Origin: CAZPUI01 sp964415525
GTDB lineage: Bacteria; Acidobacteriota; Holophagae; Holophagales; Holophagaceae
Assembly: GCA_964415525.1 (NCBI GenBank)
Contig: CAYQAS010000035.1
Coordinates: 1 to 38,538, forward strand
Reading direction: 5' to 3'
Length of the DNA stretch: 38,538 nucleotides
Shown one piece after another: positions 16,027-24,309 of the stretch; positions within the stretch are counted from its first letter, which is position 1, and each line of letters starts with the position of its first letter. The notes beneath the pieces were generated by a model that was given only the letters and a program-made list of their open reading frames with translations, ran no database searches and was not told the DNA's origin. The position numbers and the translations under genes are program-made.

Positions 16027-16866
16027 CTAGTACATCTTGATCGCCATGGCATTCAGGCGCTCGATGCGCCGCGCGATGGGCGGGTGGGTACTGAAGAGGC
16101 TGGCGATGCCCTCGGCCCGCAGGGGATTGCAGATCATCATGTGCGCCGTGGCGGGTTCCGCATGCCGCATCGGGTATGCCTCGTTGTAGCCCGAAATGCG
16201 CCCCAGGGCGGAGGCCAGATGATCGGGTCGGCCCGTGATCTCTGCGGCGAAGGCATCGGCCATGTACTCCCGGCTTCGGCTGATGGCCATCTGGAGGAGC
16301 ATGGCGGCGATGGGCCCCAGAATCATGATCAGCAGGCCCGCGATGGGATTCGATCGACCTTCCTCGTCCTTGGGCATGAACCAACCCGCCATGTGGCTGA
16401 TGAACATGATGGCCTGGGCGAGCACGGCCGCCAGGCTGCCCACCAGGATGTCGCGGTTCGCCACGTGACCCAGCTCGTGGGCGATCACCGCCTCCAGTTC
16501 GTGTCTCCCCAGGGTTCGCATGATGCCTTCGGTCACCGCCACCACCGCCTTCTCGGGATTGCGTCCCGTGGCGAAGGCGTTGGGGGTCTCCTCCGGGATG
16601 ATGGCGATGCGGGGCATGGGCAGACCCGCCCGCTGCGCCAGCTTGGAGACGATGGCGTGAAGTTCCGGTGCCTCCTGGGCTGTGACCACCTGGGCACCGT
16701 AACTGGCCAGCACGATGGAATCGGAGAAGAAGTAGCCGATTCCGTTGGCAAAGAGGCCCACCGCCAGACCGATCATCACGCCCATCTCGCCGCGCCACAG
16801 GAACCCGACGGTCACCAGCAGGGCGGTCATAGCGGTGATGAGGATGAATGACTTCATGCCGTTCAT
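16027..16866 (-). CDS. htpX: HtpX-type membrane zinc metalloprotease
   Basis: Inner-membrane M48 protease involved in turnover of damaged membrane proteins. The 279-residue protein has two N-terminal transmembrane helices (about 5-24 and 28-48), the HELGH zinc site at 130-134, two further hydrophobic segments, and the third zinc ligand in SREYMADAFAAE. Length and order match HtpX. The start at 16866 was chosen because GGAGG lies five bases upstream; an alternative lies three codons later (MKSF). It sits 79 bases downstream of the phosphatase gene and 55 bases upstream of the kinase gene, suggesting one transcript devoted to stress signalling and protein quality control. Confidence 0.93.
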   Translation of the reverse strand: MNGMKSFILITAMTALLVTVGFLWRGEMGVMIGLAVGLFANGIGYFFSDSIVLASYGAQVVTAQEAPELHAIVSKLAQRAGLPMPRIAIIPEETPNAFATGRNPEKAVVAVTEGIMRTLGRHELEAVIAHELGHVANRDILVGSLAAVLAQAIMFISHMAGWFMPKDEEGRSNPIAGLLIMILGPIAAMLLQMAISRSREYMADAFAAEITGRPDHLASALGRISGYNEAYPMRHAEPATAHMMICNPLRAEGIASLFSTHPPIARRIERLNAMAIKMY

Positions 16867-16945
16867 GGCATCCTCCAGCATTTCGGGGTCAAACAACCGG
16901 AGCGCGCGGCTCCAGGGTTTCAGATGAACCAGGATGCCCCAGGGT

Positions 16946-18526
16946 TCACGCGAAGCGCTTCACAACGGCTAGGGTGACGTCGTCCCGGAACCCCTGACCG
17001 TTGAGATGCTCGAAAGCGAGGGCGAGCAGCGCCTCGAGGAGCGTCTCCGCATCCGCATCCGGATTCGCCCTTACCACATCCGCCAGCACTTCGTCGCCGA
17101 GGTCCTGACCTTCGGGATTCTCCGCCTCCACCAGCCCGTCCGTGAACACCAGGAGCGTGTCCCCCGGCTGCACCGTGGCGTGACCCTCGAGGAAGGTAAC
17201 CTCCGGAAGCAGGCCCACCATGGGACCTGTGGGATCGAGACGCCGCGCGGGACCGCCATCCCCCGGCACGAGCAAGGGCGGGTTGTGCCCGGCATTCACA
17301 TAACGGAAGTCACCATTTTCGGGATTGAGGCTTCCGATGAGGAGCGTCGTGTAGCGGTTGCCCTCCCTTACCTCGTTCATGCGATGGTTCAGGCGGTGAC
17401 AGAGTTCACCCCAATCCGGCACACGGCGATCCGCCATGGCGCGAATGAAGGCCGAGAGCTGAGTCATCATCAGCGAGGCCGGCAGCCCCTTGCCAGAGAT
17501 GTCCCCCACCGCGAGATGCAGCCGAGGCGCCCGGCCCTCGTCGGAGGCCATCCAGAGGTCATAGAGATCGCCGCCCACGGCCTGATAGGGCAGGTTGGCC
17601 GCGGCACACCGCCAGCCTTCGGGCTCCGGCAGGTGCTTGGGCAGGATGCGGCGCTGGATGTTCCGCGCCAGATCCAGGTCCTTTTCCATGCGGATGCCCT
17701 GCAGCCGAGCTTCCCGAAGCTCCAGCGTGGTGAGCTGGGTGCCCGCGAGGTTCAGCAGCGTCTGGAAGAAGAGTTCGTCCTCCTCGTTGAGGCTGCCCCC
17801 CACGGGATCCGCCGCATAGGCGAAGCCGTGGCTATGGGCCTGATCCCGCAGTTCCACGATGTGAATCAGGCGCTTTTCCGCCAGGAGGGCCTTGAGGGCT
17901 TCGCCTTCCAGCACCGCAGGCAGTTGCCCCAGGCCACGGGCGTAGCGCACATGCCCGTTCGGCCCCAGCACCAGCAAACGCTGGATCATGAACTCGCCCG
18001 CCACGGTATTCGCCATGAGGTGCACGAGGTCGTCGGAGCGCTCCACTTCGCCCAGGTTGCGAGTCAGCTCGAAGAGGGTGTTCAGCCGCGAGAGCTGCAG
18101 CGCCAGGGCCCGATTCTGCTCACTGCGCACCTGCTCCAGCCGCCGCCATGCCAGCAGGGGTGCGCTGATGGAGAGGAGGATGTCCAGGGCCGGCGGCGGG
18201 TCGAAGGTTCGCACCACGAGGTGGCCAAACACGTCCTCGCCGTGGGTCCATGGAAGCGAAATCCAGCCTTCGCCTGGGCGTCCCGGGAAGGGGTTCGCTG
18301 CGCCCCTCAGGAAGAGCCAGCGCGTGCCGCTCCAGATCCCTCCCTGACCCGACTTGCAGATGCCAAGGGCCGTGACGCCCACAAGGTGGACGAGGGCCTC
18401 CTCGGTGCTCTGTTCGGGGAAGGTCTCCAGGAAATCCACCACCGGGAGCAGTTCCTGCGCACCTTCGGGAATCCGCAGGGAGAGCTCCCGCAGACGCTCG
18501 AAAGGGGTGATGGTCCGTTCGGTCAC
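16946..18526 (-). CDS. SpoIIE/RsbU-type PP2C serine phosphatase with an N-terminal GAF-like region
   Basis: A 526-residue protein expected to dephosphorylate a STAS-domain antagonist. The first 270 residues hold sensory GAF-like folds, including a segment NTLFELTRNLGEVERSDDLV that is typical at the start of such domains. A helical linker (LDLARNIQRRILPKHLPE) leads into the PP2C-type catalytic domain with metal-binding motifs GGDLYDL, VGDISGKGLPASL, NAGHNPPLLV, FTDGLVEAENPEG and FRDDVTLAVVKR. It is soluble as predicted. The gene starts 10 bases after the RsbW-type gene, which is the standard order of a partner-switching module. Confidence 0.92.
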   Translation of the reverse strand: MTERTITPFERLRELSLRIPEGAQELLPVVDFLETFPEQSTEEALVHLVGVTALGICKSGQGGIWSGTRWLFLRGAANPFPGRPGEGWISLPWTHGEDVFGHLVVRTFDPPPALDILLSISAPLLAWRRLEQVRSEQNRALALQLSRLNTLFELTRNLGEVERSDDLVHLMANTVAGEFMIQRLLVLGPNGHVRYARGLGQLPAVLEGEALKALLAEKRLIHIVELRDQAHSHGFAYAADPVGGSLNEEDELFFQTLLNLAGTQLTTLELREARLQGIRMEKDLDLARNIQRRILPKHLPEPEGWRCAAANLPYQAVGGDLYDLWMASDEGRAPRLHLAVGDISGKGLPASLMMTQLSAFIRAMADRRVPDWGELCHRLNHRMNEVREGNRYTTLLIGSLNPENGDFRYVNAGHNPPLLVPGDGGPARRLDPTGPMVGLLPEVTFLEGHATVQPGDTLLVFTDGLVEAENPEGQDLGDEVLADVVRANPDADAETLLEALLALAFEHLNGQGFRDDVTLAVVKRFA

Positions 18527-18536
18527 AGGGAGGCTC

Positions 18537-18980
18537 CTAGCCCACCCGCTTGATCATGCAGCACTCGTTCCGCTCCTTGCCTTCCAGGAAGTGCACCTCG
18601 TCCATGAAGCGGCTCATGAGCAGCAGGCCGAGCCCGCCTTTGCGGGGATGCTTCACGTACTCGCCGGGATCCGGCAGCACGACCTGATCGTCCCGGATGC
18701 CATCCCCGCTGTGCCAGATATGGACTTCGAGGCTAGAGGGCATGAACCGGATCTCGATCTCCAGGGACCGATCCGGCTCTCCGTGATAGGCATGCATGAT
18801 GACGTTGGTGACGGCCTCGTCCACGGCGATGGACACCTTGGCGGCGGTGGCGTCATCCATGCCGGCCACCATGGAGGCTCGCTTGGCGAGACCCGTGACA
18901 AGGTTCAGGTAGCGGGTCTGGCTGGGGATCACCAGACGCATGCTGTGGGGATCGTTCGCCTGACGCACGGCGAGCCTCAC
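18537..18980 (-). CDS. RsbW-type serine kinase / anti-sigma factor (HATPase)
   Basis: A 147-residue GHKL-fold ATPase of the RsbW/SpoIIAB family. It binds and phosphorylates a STAS antagonist or sequesters a partner protein. The N box is VDEAVTNVIMHAY, followed by HSGDGI (G1-like) and GGLGLLLMSRFMDEV (G2). The start appears to be a GTG that overlaps the STAS stop (GTGA); an internal ATG at 18941 is a possible alternative. No SigB-like sigma factor is encoded nearby, so the kinase target beyond the STAS protein is unknown. Confidence 0.9.
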   Translation of the reverse strand: MRLAVRQANDPHSMRLVIPSQTRYLNLVTGLAKRASMVAGMDDATAAKVSIAVDEAVTNVIMHAYHGEPDRSLEIEIRFMPSSLEVHIWHSGDGIRDDQVVLPDPGEYVKHPRKGGLGLLLMSRFMDEVHFLEGKERNECCMIKRVG

Positions 18981-19324
18981 TGACCCAGGGCCTCGATGGC
19001 CTCAGCCTCGGTCTGGAAGACCCGATACAGCTGCGTGAAGCCAAGGGTGTCGAAAATGGAGAAGACGTTCTCCTGGAGATCCGACAGCAGGATGTCGCCG
19101 CCATTCTCCCGCACGGTCTCGATGAGCCCCATGATGGCGCCCAGTCCCGCAGAGCTGATGTAGTTCAGCCGCTGGCAGTTGAGCAGGATCGTGAACTGGC
19201 CGCCCTGAACCAGGCGCTCCAGGCTCTCCTCAAACTGGCGCACCGTGTGCGCGTTTATGAAGCCGTCCGGCTCCACGACTGCCACGTGGCCCATATCCCT
19301 CACCTGGATTGAAAGATCTGCCAT
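18977..19324 (-). CDS. STAS-domain anti-sigma factor antagonist (RsbV/SpoIIAA-like)
   Basis: A 115-residue single-domain STAS protein. The segment LNYISSAGLGAIMGLIETV contains the conserved serine phosphorylation site of this family. In the partner-switching scheme the neighbouring kinase phosphorylates it and the SpoIIE-type phosphatase reactivates it. It is the first gene of the minus-strand operon and has a good candidate promoter just upstream. Confidence 0.92.
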   Translation of the reverse strand: MADLSIQVRDMGHVAVVEPDGFINAHTVRQFEESLERLVQGGQFTILLNCQRLNYISSAGLGAIMGLIETVRENGGDILLSDLQENVFSIFDTLGFTQLYRVFQTEAEAIEALGQ

Positions 19325-19351
19325 CGATGGGCTCCCTGTTCAGGTGATTGC

Positions 19352-19381
19352 ATCCTAGCGCCCACCCTTCACTTTTGCCAA
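19352..19381 (-). promoter_or_regulatory. Candidate promoter of the partner-switching operon
   Basis: On the minus strand TTGGCA (19381-19376) is followed after 18 bases by TAGGAT (19357-19352), 28 bases before the STAS start codon. The match to the vegetative consensus is good. Confidence 0.5.
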
Positions 19382-19437
19382 CCGAGGCCTCTGAGAAAGG
19401 GTGTACCCTCAATTCCAGACTCCCCGGAACCAGAATC

Positions 19438-20520
19438 ATGGACGAACAAGTCAAAGCCTCGGCGCAGCAACGACTTCAGGGTTGGATCCAGGAACGCCAC
19501 CGGGTTCTGCTCGAGCAGATCATGCTCACCTGGGATGAGGGCGTCCACCGCCTCAATCCCGACATGATGCTCATGGAGGAGCTGGCGCTCATGCTGGCCC
19601 CCGAGGCTCCCGCTCCCCTGCCCGAGATCCCGGCCGACACCGACCAGGACCTGGGCACCGGCTTGGACCTCATCACGCATTCCGCCAGCCAGGGCGAGGT
19701 GCTCAAGCGCCTCCTCGAGGCGGTGCAGTCCTTCGCTGAGCGCAGCGCCCTGTTCGTCGTCAAACAGGGCATCGCCACCCTGTACGCCGCCCGAGGCTTC
19801 GAGTCCGACCAGCCGCGGATGGGCAGCGCGGTGGTGCCTCCCCCGGAGCTGGAAATGCTGCTGCAGGGGCGCTCGGCCCAACCGGTGAAGACCGGTGCCG
19901 CCTACGATGCCCTCCTCACCGCCCTCAGCCGCTTCGAAGCCTCGGATGCCCGAGTGCTCCCCCTTCGGCTCCGCCAGCGCGTGGTGGCCCTGCTGATGGT
20001 CGACAGCGGCCTCAGGCAGGTCATCGACCATCCCAACCACATTCGCGCCCTCTGCCACGCCGCCGAGGCGACCCTGGCCTCCCTGGCCGTCACGCGCGAA
20101 GAGGAGAAGCCCACCGCCCCCGTTGCGCCCGCTTCGTTGGCAACCCAGCCCGCTGCGGAGGCACTGCCGCCCCATGCAATGCGCACCCAGCGCATCGCGG
20201 ATCCCATCCATCTCACCGAGGCAAGCCCCCTGGATACCAAGATCCGTCAGAACGCGGAACGCAGTGCCCGGGTGCTCGTGGGGGACATCGAGATCTACTT
20301 CCCGCAGAAAGTGGAACAGGGTCGCGCAAGGGGAAACCTCTACGGACTCCTGCGGGATGAATTGGACCGGAGTCGGGCTTCATTCATCGAGCGGTACGGC
20401 GCGGACGTAGAAAGTCAGCACCGTATTTTTTACCAGACGGTTGTCCACCAGCTATGCGGTGGAGACGCCAACCTGATGGGACAGACCCCTTGGCCGGAGC
20501 GAAACCAGGGTGACAACTAA
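19438..20520 (+). CDS. Uncharacterised GAF-like protein with a conserved acidobacterial-type C-terminal motif
   Basis: A 360-residue soluble protein without a clear enzymatic motif. The N-terminal part is helical (QRLQGWIQERHRVLLEQIM). A central region of about 140 residues (LKRLLEAVQSFAERSALFVV through a VVALLMVDSG strand) looks like a degenerate GAF domain. After a Pro/Ala-rich linker there is a conserved-looking helix: RSARVLVGDIEIYFPQKVEQ, GNLYGLLRDELDRSRASF, IERYG. I recognise this last motif as recurrent in acidobacterial signalling or cytoskeletal-type proteins, from memory only. The start was set at the ATG at 19438. It diverges from the partner-switching operon, but a link is only positional. 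Confidence 0.65.
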   Translation: MDEQVKASAQQRLQGWIQERHRVLLEQIMLTWDEGVHRLNPDMMLMEELALMLAPEAPAPLPEIPADTDQDLGTGLDLITHSASQGEVLKRLLEAVQSFAERSALFVVKQGIATLYAARGFESDQPRMGSAVVPPPELEMLLQGRSAQPVKTGAAYDALLTALSRFEASDARVLPLRLRQRVVALLMVDSGLRQVIDHPNHIRALCHAAEATLASLAVTREEEKPTAPVAPASLATQPAAEALPPHAMRTQRIADPIHLTEASPLDTKIRQNAERSARVLVGDIEIYFPQKVEQGRARGNLYGLLRDELDRSRASFIERYGADVESQHRIFYQTVVHQLCGGDANLMGQTPWPERNQGDN

Positions 20521-20523
20521 GCC

Positions 20524-20540
20524 TGGATGTGGTACATCCA
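20524..20540 (+). repeat. Small perfect hairpin between two plus-strand genes
   Basis: TGGATGT (20524-20530) and ACATCCA (20534-20540) form a 7-bp inverted repeat with a three-base loop. It could be a weak terminator for the upstream gene or part of the leader of the FYDLN-type gene. Confidence 0.3.
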
Positions 20541-20567
20541 TGATCCTTTGGACGTACCGGGGGGAAG

Positions 20568-20861
20568 ATGTCGAATCTGGGCAAGAAGTGGAACTGCTTC
20601 AGCTGCGGGGCCAAGTTCTACGATCTAGGCAAGCCTGATCCTGGTTGCCCGAAGTGCGGCGCCAATCAGAAGAATGCGCCGGCCAAGCCGCGCGCTCCGA
20701 AAAAGGAAAAGGCGGCCATCCAGATCGAGGACGATTACGCCCCCGACCTGGACATGGAAGCGCCAGCCGAGGACAGCCTCGAGGAGAGCCTCGGCATCAC
20801 GCCCGGCCGTCCTGAAGGCGTCGATCCGGGGGACCTCAACATGGACGACTACGACGAGTAG
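20568..20861 (+). CDS. FYDLN-acid family zinc-ribbon protein
   Basis: A 97-residue protein of the TIGR02300/FYDLN_acid family. The N-terminus has a zinc ribbon with CFSCG and CPKCG pairs around the signature KFYDLGKPDPGCP. A basic Ala/Lys/Pro stretch follows, and then a strongly acidic tail ending NMDDYDE. Its molecular role is not established. The start ATG at 20568 has a G-rich ribosome site directly upstream. A palindromic terminator follows the stop codon. Confidence 0.85.
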   Translation: MSNLGKKWNCFSCGAKFYDLGKPDPGCPKCGANQKNAPAKPRAPKKEKAAIQIEDDYAPDLDMEAPAEDSLEESLGITPGRPEGVDPGDLNMDDYDE

Positions 20862-20884
20862 TTCGACCTCATCGCTAGATGCTG

Positions 20885-20910
20885 AAAAGGGGCCCACCTG
20901 GGCCCCTTTC
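20885..20910 (+). terminator. Terminator after the FYDLN-type gene
   Basis: AAAGGGGCCCA (20886-20896) pairs with TGGGCCCCTTT (20899-20909) around a two-base loop, an 11-bp stem ending in T residues. Confidence 0.75.
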
Positions 20911-20935
20911 GCTATGCTCGAACGAGAGGTTTTTC

Positions 20936-21877
20936 ATGCAGCCACCGCGCGTCGACCGACACACGCATCTCGAGGGAAGCCTGGACCCTGCCTACGTCCG
21001 GCGGCGAGCCGAGGCCATCGGAAAACCCGTCTCCACCGCCCTGGAAGCATACTGGCGCAGGGACATCCTCGACTTCGACCCTCACTTTCTTGAAGCCTTC
21101 TTCTTCGCCTGCCACTTCCTGGACAGCGCGGATGCCGCGCGGGATGCCATCCGCGCCTGCGTCTCTCGGCTCGCGCCTCCCGAGGGAGATTCCCCCCGCG
21201 GTATCGACCTCTGGGTCAGTCCTCACTTCCTGGTGAAGATGGCGGGCTTTCTCAGCCTGGACGAACTCTGGAAGGGCATGGACGAGGGCATCCGGGAAGC
21301 CCGCGCCGCAGGCGTGCACATCGCGGTCATCCTCGATGCCGTGAACCACTTCGGCGCGGCCCACGGTCACGAGGTGCTGGATCTCGTGCTCGGGGACCTG
21401 CCGCCCTGGGTGGTGGGATTCAGCACCGGCGGCCTGGAGCGCGTGCCCTTCCGGGAGTGGGCAGAGGTCTTCGATCGGGCCCAGGCGAAGGGCCTGAGGC
21501 TCGCCGCTCACGCCGGAGAAAATGGCCCCGGCTCCAACGTGCGGGACGCCATTCTTGAAGCTGGAGCCACCCGCATCGTCCACGGTGTGCGGGCCGCATC
21601 GGATCCCGCCCTTCTCGAACTGCTCTCGGACCGGCGCATCCCGGTGGATGTCTGCATCACCTCCAACCGCGCCCTCCTGCCCGATCTCGGCCCGCACCCC
21701 CTCGCCACGATGTTGGCGGCAGGGGTGCGCTGCGCCCTGGGCACGGATGACCCCGGCGTCATGCCCTGTGATCTGCCCAGGGAGTGGGCGGAAGCCAGGG
21801 CCCTGGGCCTCGCGCCAGGGTTCTTGGAGAGCCTTCGACTCCACGCTGTGCAGGATGCCTGGTGCCTTCCCACCTGA
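20936..21877 (+). CDS. Adenosine deaminase family metal-dependent hydrolase
   Basis: A 313-residue amidohydrolase-fold enzyme predicted to deaminate a purine nucleoside. The metal-binding HTHLEGS motif is at the N-terminus (H9, H11). It is followed by AAHAGENG (metal His and catalytic Glu), RIVHGVRA (catalytic His), CITSNRAL, and LGTDDPGV (metal Asp). Sequence motifs do not separate adenosine deaminase from related enzymes such as aminodeoxyfutalosine deaminase of menaquinone synthesis. The start at 20936 puts the metal motif about ten residues from the N-terminus, as usual. Confidence 0.88.
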   Translation: MQPPRVDRHTHLEGSLDPAYVRRRAEAIGKPVSTALEAYWRRDILDFDPHFLEAFFFACHFLDSADAARDAIRACVSRLAPPEGDSPRGIDLWVSPHFLVKMAGFLSLDELWKGMDEGIREARAAGVHIAVILDAVNHFGAAHGHEVLDLVLGDLPPWVVGFSTGGLERVPFREWAEVFDRAQAKGLRLAAHAGENGPGSNVRDAILEAGATRIVHGVRAASDPALLELLSDRRIPVDVCITSNRALLPDLGPHPLATMLAAGVRCALGTDDPGVMPCDLPREWAEARALGLAPGFLESLRLHAVQDAWCLPT

Positions 21878-21881
21878 AAGC

Positions 21882-21910
21882 TCGAAAAGCCGCTCCGTCC
21901 AGGCTAGACT
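21882..21910 (+). promoter_or_regulatory. Candidate promoter of the tRNA-Arg/tRNA-Leu/tig unit
   Basis: TCGAAA (21882-21887) is followed after 17 bases by TAGACT (21905-21910). The tRNA-Arg 5' end lies 16 bases downstream, a suitable distance. Confidence 0.45.
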
Positions 21911-21925
21911 ATCGGATTCGTGTGC

Positions 21926-22002
21926 GCGCCCGTAGCTCAGCTGGATAGAGCATCAGGCTTCGAACCTGAGGGTCGGGCGTTCGAATCGCTCCGGGCGCAC
22001 CA
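21926..22002 (+). tRNA. tRNA-Arg (anticodon TCG)
   Basis: Complete 77-base cloverleaf: acceptor GCGCCCG pairs with CGGGCGC, D arm GCTC..GAGC, anticodon stem TCAGG/CCTGA with loop CTTCGAA (anticodon TCG), T arm GGGCG/CGCTC with loop TTCGAAT, discriminator A and an encoded CCA. It reads CGA codons. Confidence 0.96.
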
Positions 22003-22021
22003 CGAAAGACCGACAACTTGG

Positions 22022-22103
22022 GCGAATGTGGCGAAACTGGTAGACGCACTGGATTTAGGTTCCAGCGGTTCAACCCGTGCGGGTTCGAATCCCGCCATTC
22101 GCA
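22022..22103 (+). tRNA. tRNA-Leu (anticodon TAG)
   Basis: Complete class II tRNA: acceptor GCGAATG pairs with CATTCGC, anticodon stem CTGGA/TCCAG with loop TTTAGGT (anticodon TAG), a variable arm CGGTTCAACCCG, and T arm GCGGG/CCCGC with loop TTCGAAT. The 3' CCA is not encoded. It is 19 bases after tRNA-Arg and 37 bases before trigger factor. Confidence 0.96.
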
Positions 22104-22140
22104 CTCCTTCCAGCCATCCCTTGCAGTGTCAGGAGCTTCC

Positions 22141-23649
22141 ATGCAGGTCAGCCTCACCCACCAATCCAACACGCGCAAAGCCCTTGAGCTGGTCATCCCG
22201 GTTCCCGAGCTCAATGCCGAATTCGGGGACGTGATCGCCAAGATCGCGCCCAAGGTCCGCATCCCTGGCTTCCGCCCGGGCAAGGCCCCCCGCAGCGTGC
22301 TGATGGAGCGGTTCGGTGGCGACATCCGCCGCGAAGTGGCGGACAACCTCGTGAAGCGCCACTTCTGGAACGCCGCCGCCGCCGCCGGTGCCGCCCCCAT
22401 CAGTCAGCCCGCCGTGGAGCGCGCCGAGCTGATCGAGAACGCCGAAGGCCGGATCCACACCATCTTTGATGTGGCCCCCGAGGTCGTCCTGGGCAACTAC
22501 AAGGAACTGACCCTCACCAAGCGCAAGCGTGTCATGGACGACACCCTGGTGGACGAGCAGCTGGAGAGCCTGCGCCAGGCCGCCGCCAAGTTCGTTCCCG
22601 TGGAAGGCGCCGCTGTCGAAGGCAACTACGCCACCCTCGACATCAAGGTGAAGCCCCAGGGCATGAAGGCCCAGACCTTCAAGGACCAGGTGGTGGAGCT
22701 CAAGGGCGACCGTCCATTCGATGCCCAGATCCTCGGCCTCGAACTGGATGGCACCAAGGTCTTCACCCTGGACGTGCCCGCGGAGGATCCCAACCGCGGC
22801 ATGGCCGGCAAGCGCGTCACCTATGACGTGGTCCTCAAGGACCTGCGCACCCGCAGCATCCCTGAGCTGAACGACGAATTTGGCAAGGACCAGGGCCACG
22901 ACGACCTCGCCGCCCTGCGCGCCAAGGTGGTGGCCGACATCGAGGAAGCCCTCGAGCGCGATGCCCTGACCCGCCTGCAGTCCACCATGCTCGAAGCCCT
23001 GCTCGACACCGCCACCTTCGAGGCCCCCGCCTCCCTCGTGGCCCTGCAGCTCGACGACTACTGCAACGACTTCGCCCAGACCATCCACCGCCAGGGCATC
23101 GACCCCCGCCGCGTGAACTGGGAGGCCTACCGCCAGACCCGCGTTCACGACGCCCAGCGCGCCGTGAAGAGCGGCTACCTGCTCCAGGCCATCGGCAACG
23201 CCGAGGAGATCGACGTCACCGAGGAAGAAGTGGATGCCGAGCTCCAGAACCTGATGACGGAGCACAACATCCAGCAGCCCCTGGAGGCCTTCAAGGCCGG
23301 CATGGAGCAGCGCGGAGGCACCACCGAGATCCGGGGCCGCGTGCGCACCGAGAAGATCTTCAATCGCCTGATGGAGACCGCCACGGTCACCGAGGAGCTT
23401 CTGGACAAGGAAGCCTACGAGAGCGTCGTCGAGCTGGAGCGCCGCCGCGAGGCCGGTCTGCCCGTCAGCCGCTTCGATGCGGGTGGCCTCGAGGGTGGTG
23501 AGCTGGAGCACCAGGAAGGTGGCGAGCCCGCCGCCGTCGGCGCTGCCGAAGAGGCCGTGGAAGCCGCTCCTGTGGAAGAGACTCCCGCCGAGGAGGCTCC
23601 TGCCAAGCCCAAGGCCAAGCGCGCCAAGAAGACCGAAACCGAAGCCTGA
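22141..23649 (+). CDS. tig: Trigger factor (ribosome-associated chaperone)
   Basis: Ribosome-bound folding chaperone. The 502-residue protein has the ribosome-binding signature GFRPGKAP at 43-50. A degenerate FKBP-like domain (about 150-250) and a helical C-terminal chaperone domain follow. It is longer than E. coli trigger factor (432 residues) because of a low-complexity tail of about 55 residues, acidic first (VEETPAEEAP) then basic (KPKAKRAKK). The start ATG at 22141 has AGGAG five bases upstream; the open frame further 5' runs through tRNA-Leu and is not coding. A strong terminator follows. Confidence 0.95.
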   Translation: MQVSLTHQSNTRKALELVIPVPELNAEFGDVIAKIAPKVRIPGFRPGKAPRSVLMERFGGDIRREVADNLVKRHFWNAAAAAGAAPISQPAVERAELIENAEGRIHTIFDVAPEVVLGNYKELTLTKRKRVMDDTLVDEQLESLRQAAAKFVPVEGAAVEGNYATLDIKVKPQGMKAQTFKDQVVELKGDRPFDAQILGLELDGTKVFTLDVPAEDPNRGMAGKRVTYDVVLKDLRTRSIPELNDEFGKDQGHDDLAALRAKVVADIEEALERDALTRLQSTMLEALLDTATFEAPASLVALQLDDYCNDFAQTIHRQGIDPRRVNWEAYRQTRVHDAQRAVKSGYLLQAIGNAEEIDVTEEEVDAELQNLMTEHNIQQPLEAFKAGMEQRGGTTEIRGRVRTEKIFNRLMETATVTEELLDKEAYESVVELERRREAGLPVSRFDAGGLEGGELEHQEGGEPAAVGAAEEAVEAAPVEETPAEEAPAKPKAKRAKKTETEA

Positions 23650-23673
23650 TCAGGCTCGCGATTCCGGTTCATG

Positions 23674-23701
23674 AAAAGGGGCGCCCAGGCGCCCCTTTTT
23701 T
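23674..23701 (+). terminator. Rho-independent terminator after tig
   Basis: A 12-bp stem (23674-23685 with 23688-23699) with a two-base loop and a run of six T residues. Confidence 0.9.
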
Positions 23702-23740
23702 GCATCCCATCCTTGAAGCACCCCCACCCGGAGTTCGTCC

Positions 23741-24271
23741 ATGACCCCACGCATCGGCATCCTCACCATCAGCGACCGCGCCTCCGCCGGGATCTACGAA
23801 GACCTGAGCGGCCCCGCCATCCGCACCACCCTGGAGGCCTACCTTAGTTCTCCCTGGGAGTCCGTCGCCGTTGTGATCCCCGATGAGCAGCCGGGCATCG
23901 AGGCGGAGCTGATTCGGCTCTGCGATGAGGAAGGATGCTGCCTGGTGCTCACCACCGGCGGCACGGGTCCAGCCCTGCGGGACGTGACGCCGGAGGCCAC
24001 CGAGGCCGTCTGCACGAAGCTCATGCCCGGCTTTGGGGAGCTGATGCGCGCGGCCAGCCTCAAGTTCGTCCCCACCGCGATCCTCAGCCGCCAGACCGCC
24101 GGCATCCGCGGCCGCAGCCTCATCGTAAACCTTCCCGGCAAGCCCAAGAGCATTCGCGAGTGCCTGGATGCCGTCTTCCCCGCCATCCCCTATTGCATCG
24201 ACCTGCTGGAGGGGCCGCGACTCGAGACGAACCTGGAAGTCATCCAGGCTTTCCGACCCAAGGGCGCCTGA
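23741..24271 (+). CDS. mogA: Molybdopterin adenylyltransferase MogA/MoaB-like
   Basis: Activates molybdopterin by adenylation before metal insertion. The 176-residue protein has the family motifs ILTISDRASAGIYEDLSGP at the N-terminus, LTTGGTGPALRDVTPEAT in the middle, and VNLPGKPKSIRECLDAVFP near the end. Its presence shows that the organism makes molybdenum cofactor, although no molybdoenzyme is in this window. GGAG lies eight bases before the ATG. It is separated from tig by a terminator and followed 38 bases later by pgi. Confidence 0.9.
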   Translation: MTPRIGILTISDRASAGIYEDLSGPAIRTTLEAYLSSPWESVAVVIPDEQPGIEAELIRLCDEEGCCLVLTTGGTGPALRDVTPEATEAVCTKLMPGFGELMRAASLKFVPTAILSRQTAGIRGRSLIVNLPGKPKSIRECLDAVFPAIPYCIDLLEGPRLETNLEVIQAFRPKGA

Positions 24272-24309
24272 GCCTCGACATACTGATGGCACCGTTCCTT
24301 GGAGGCCCC

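Noticed and set aside
22129..23511. 460-codon open frame opposite trigger factor
   Set aside because: Antisense shadow; trigger factor motifs are intact on the plus strand.
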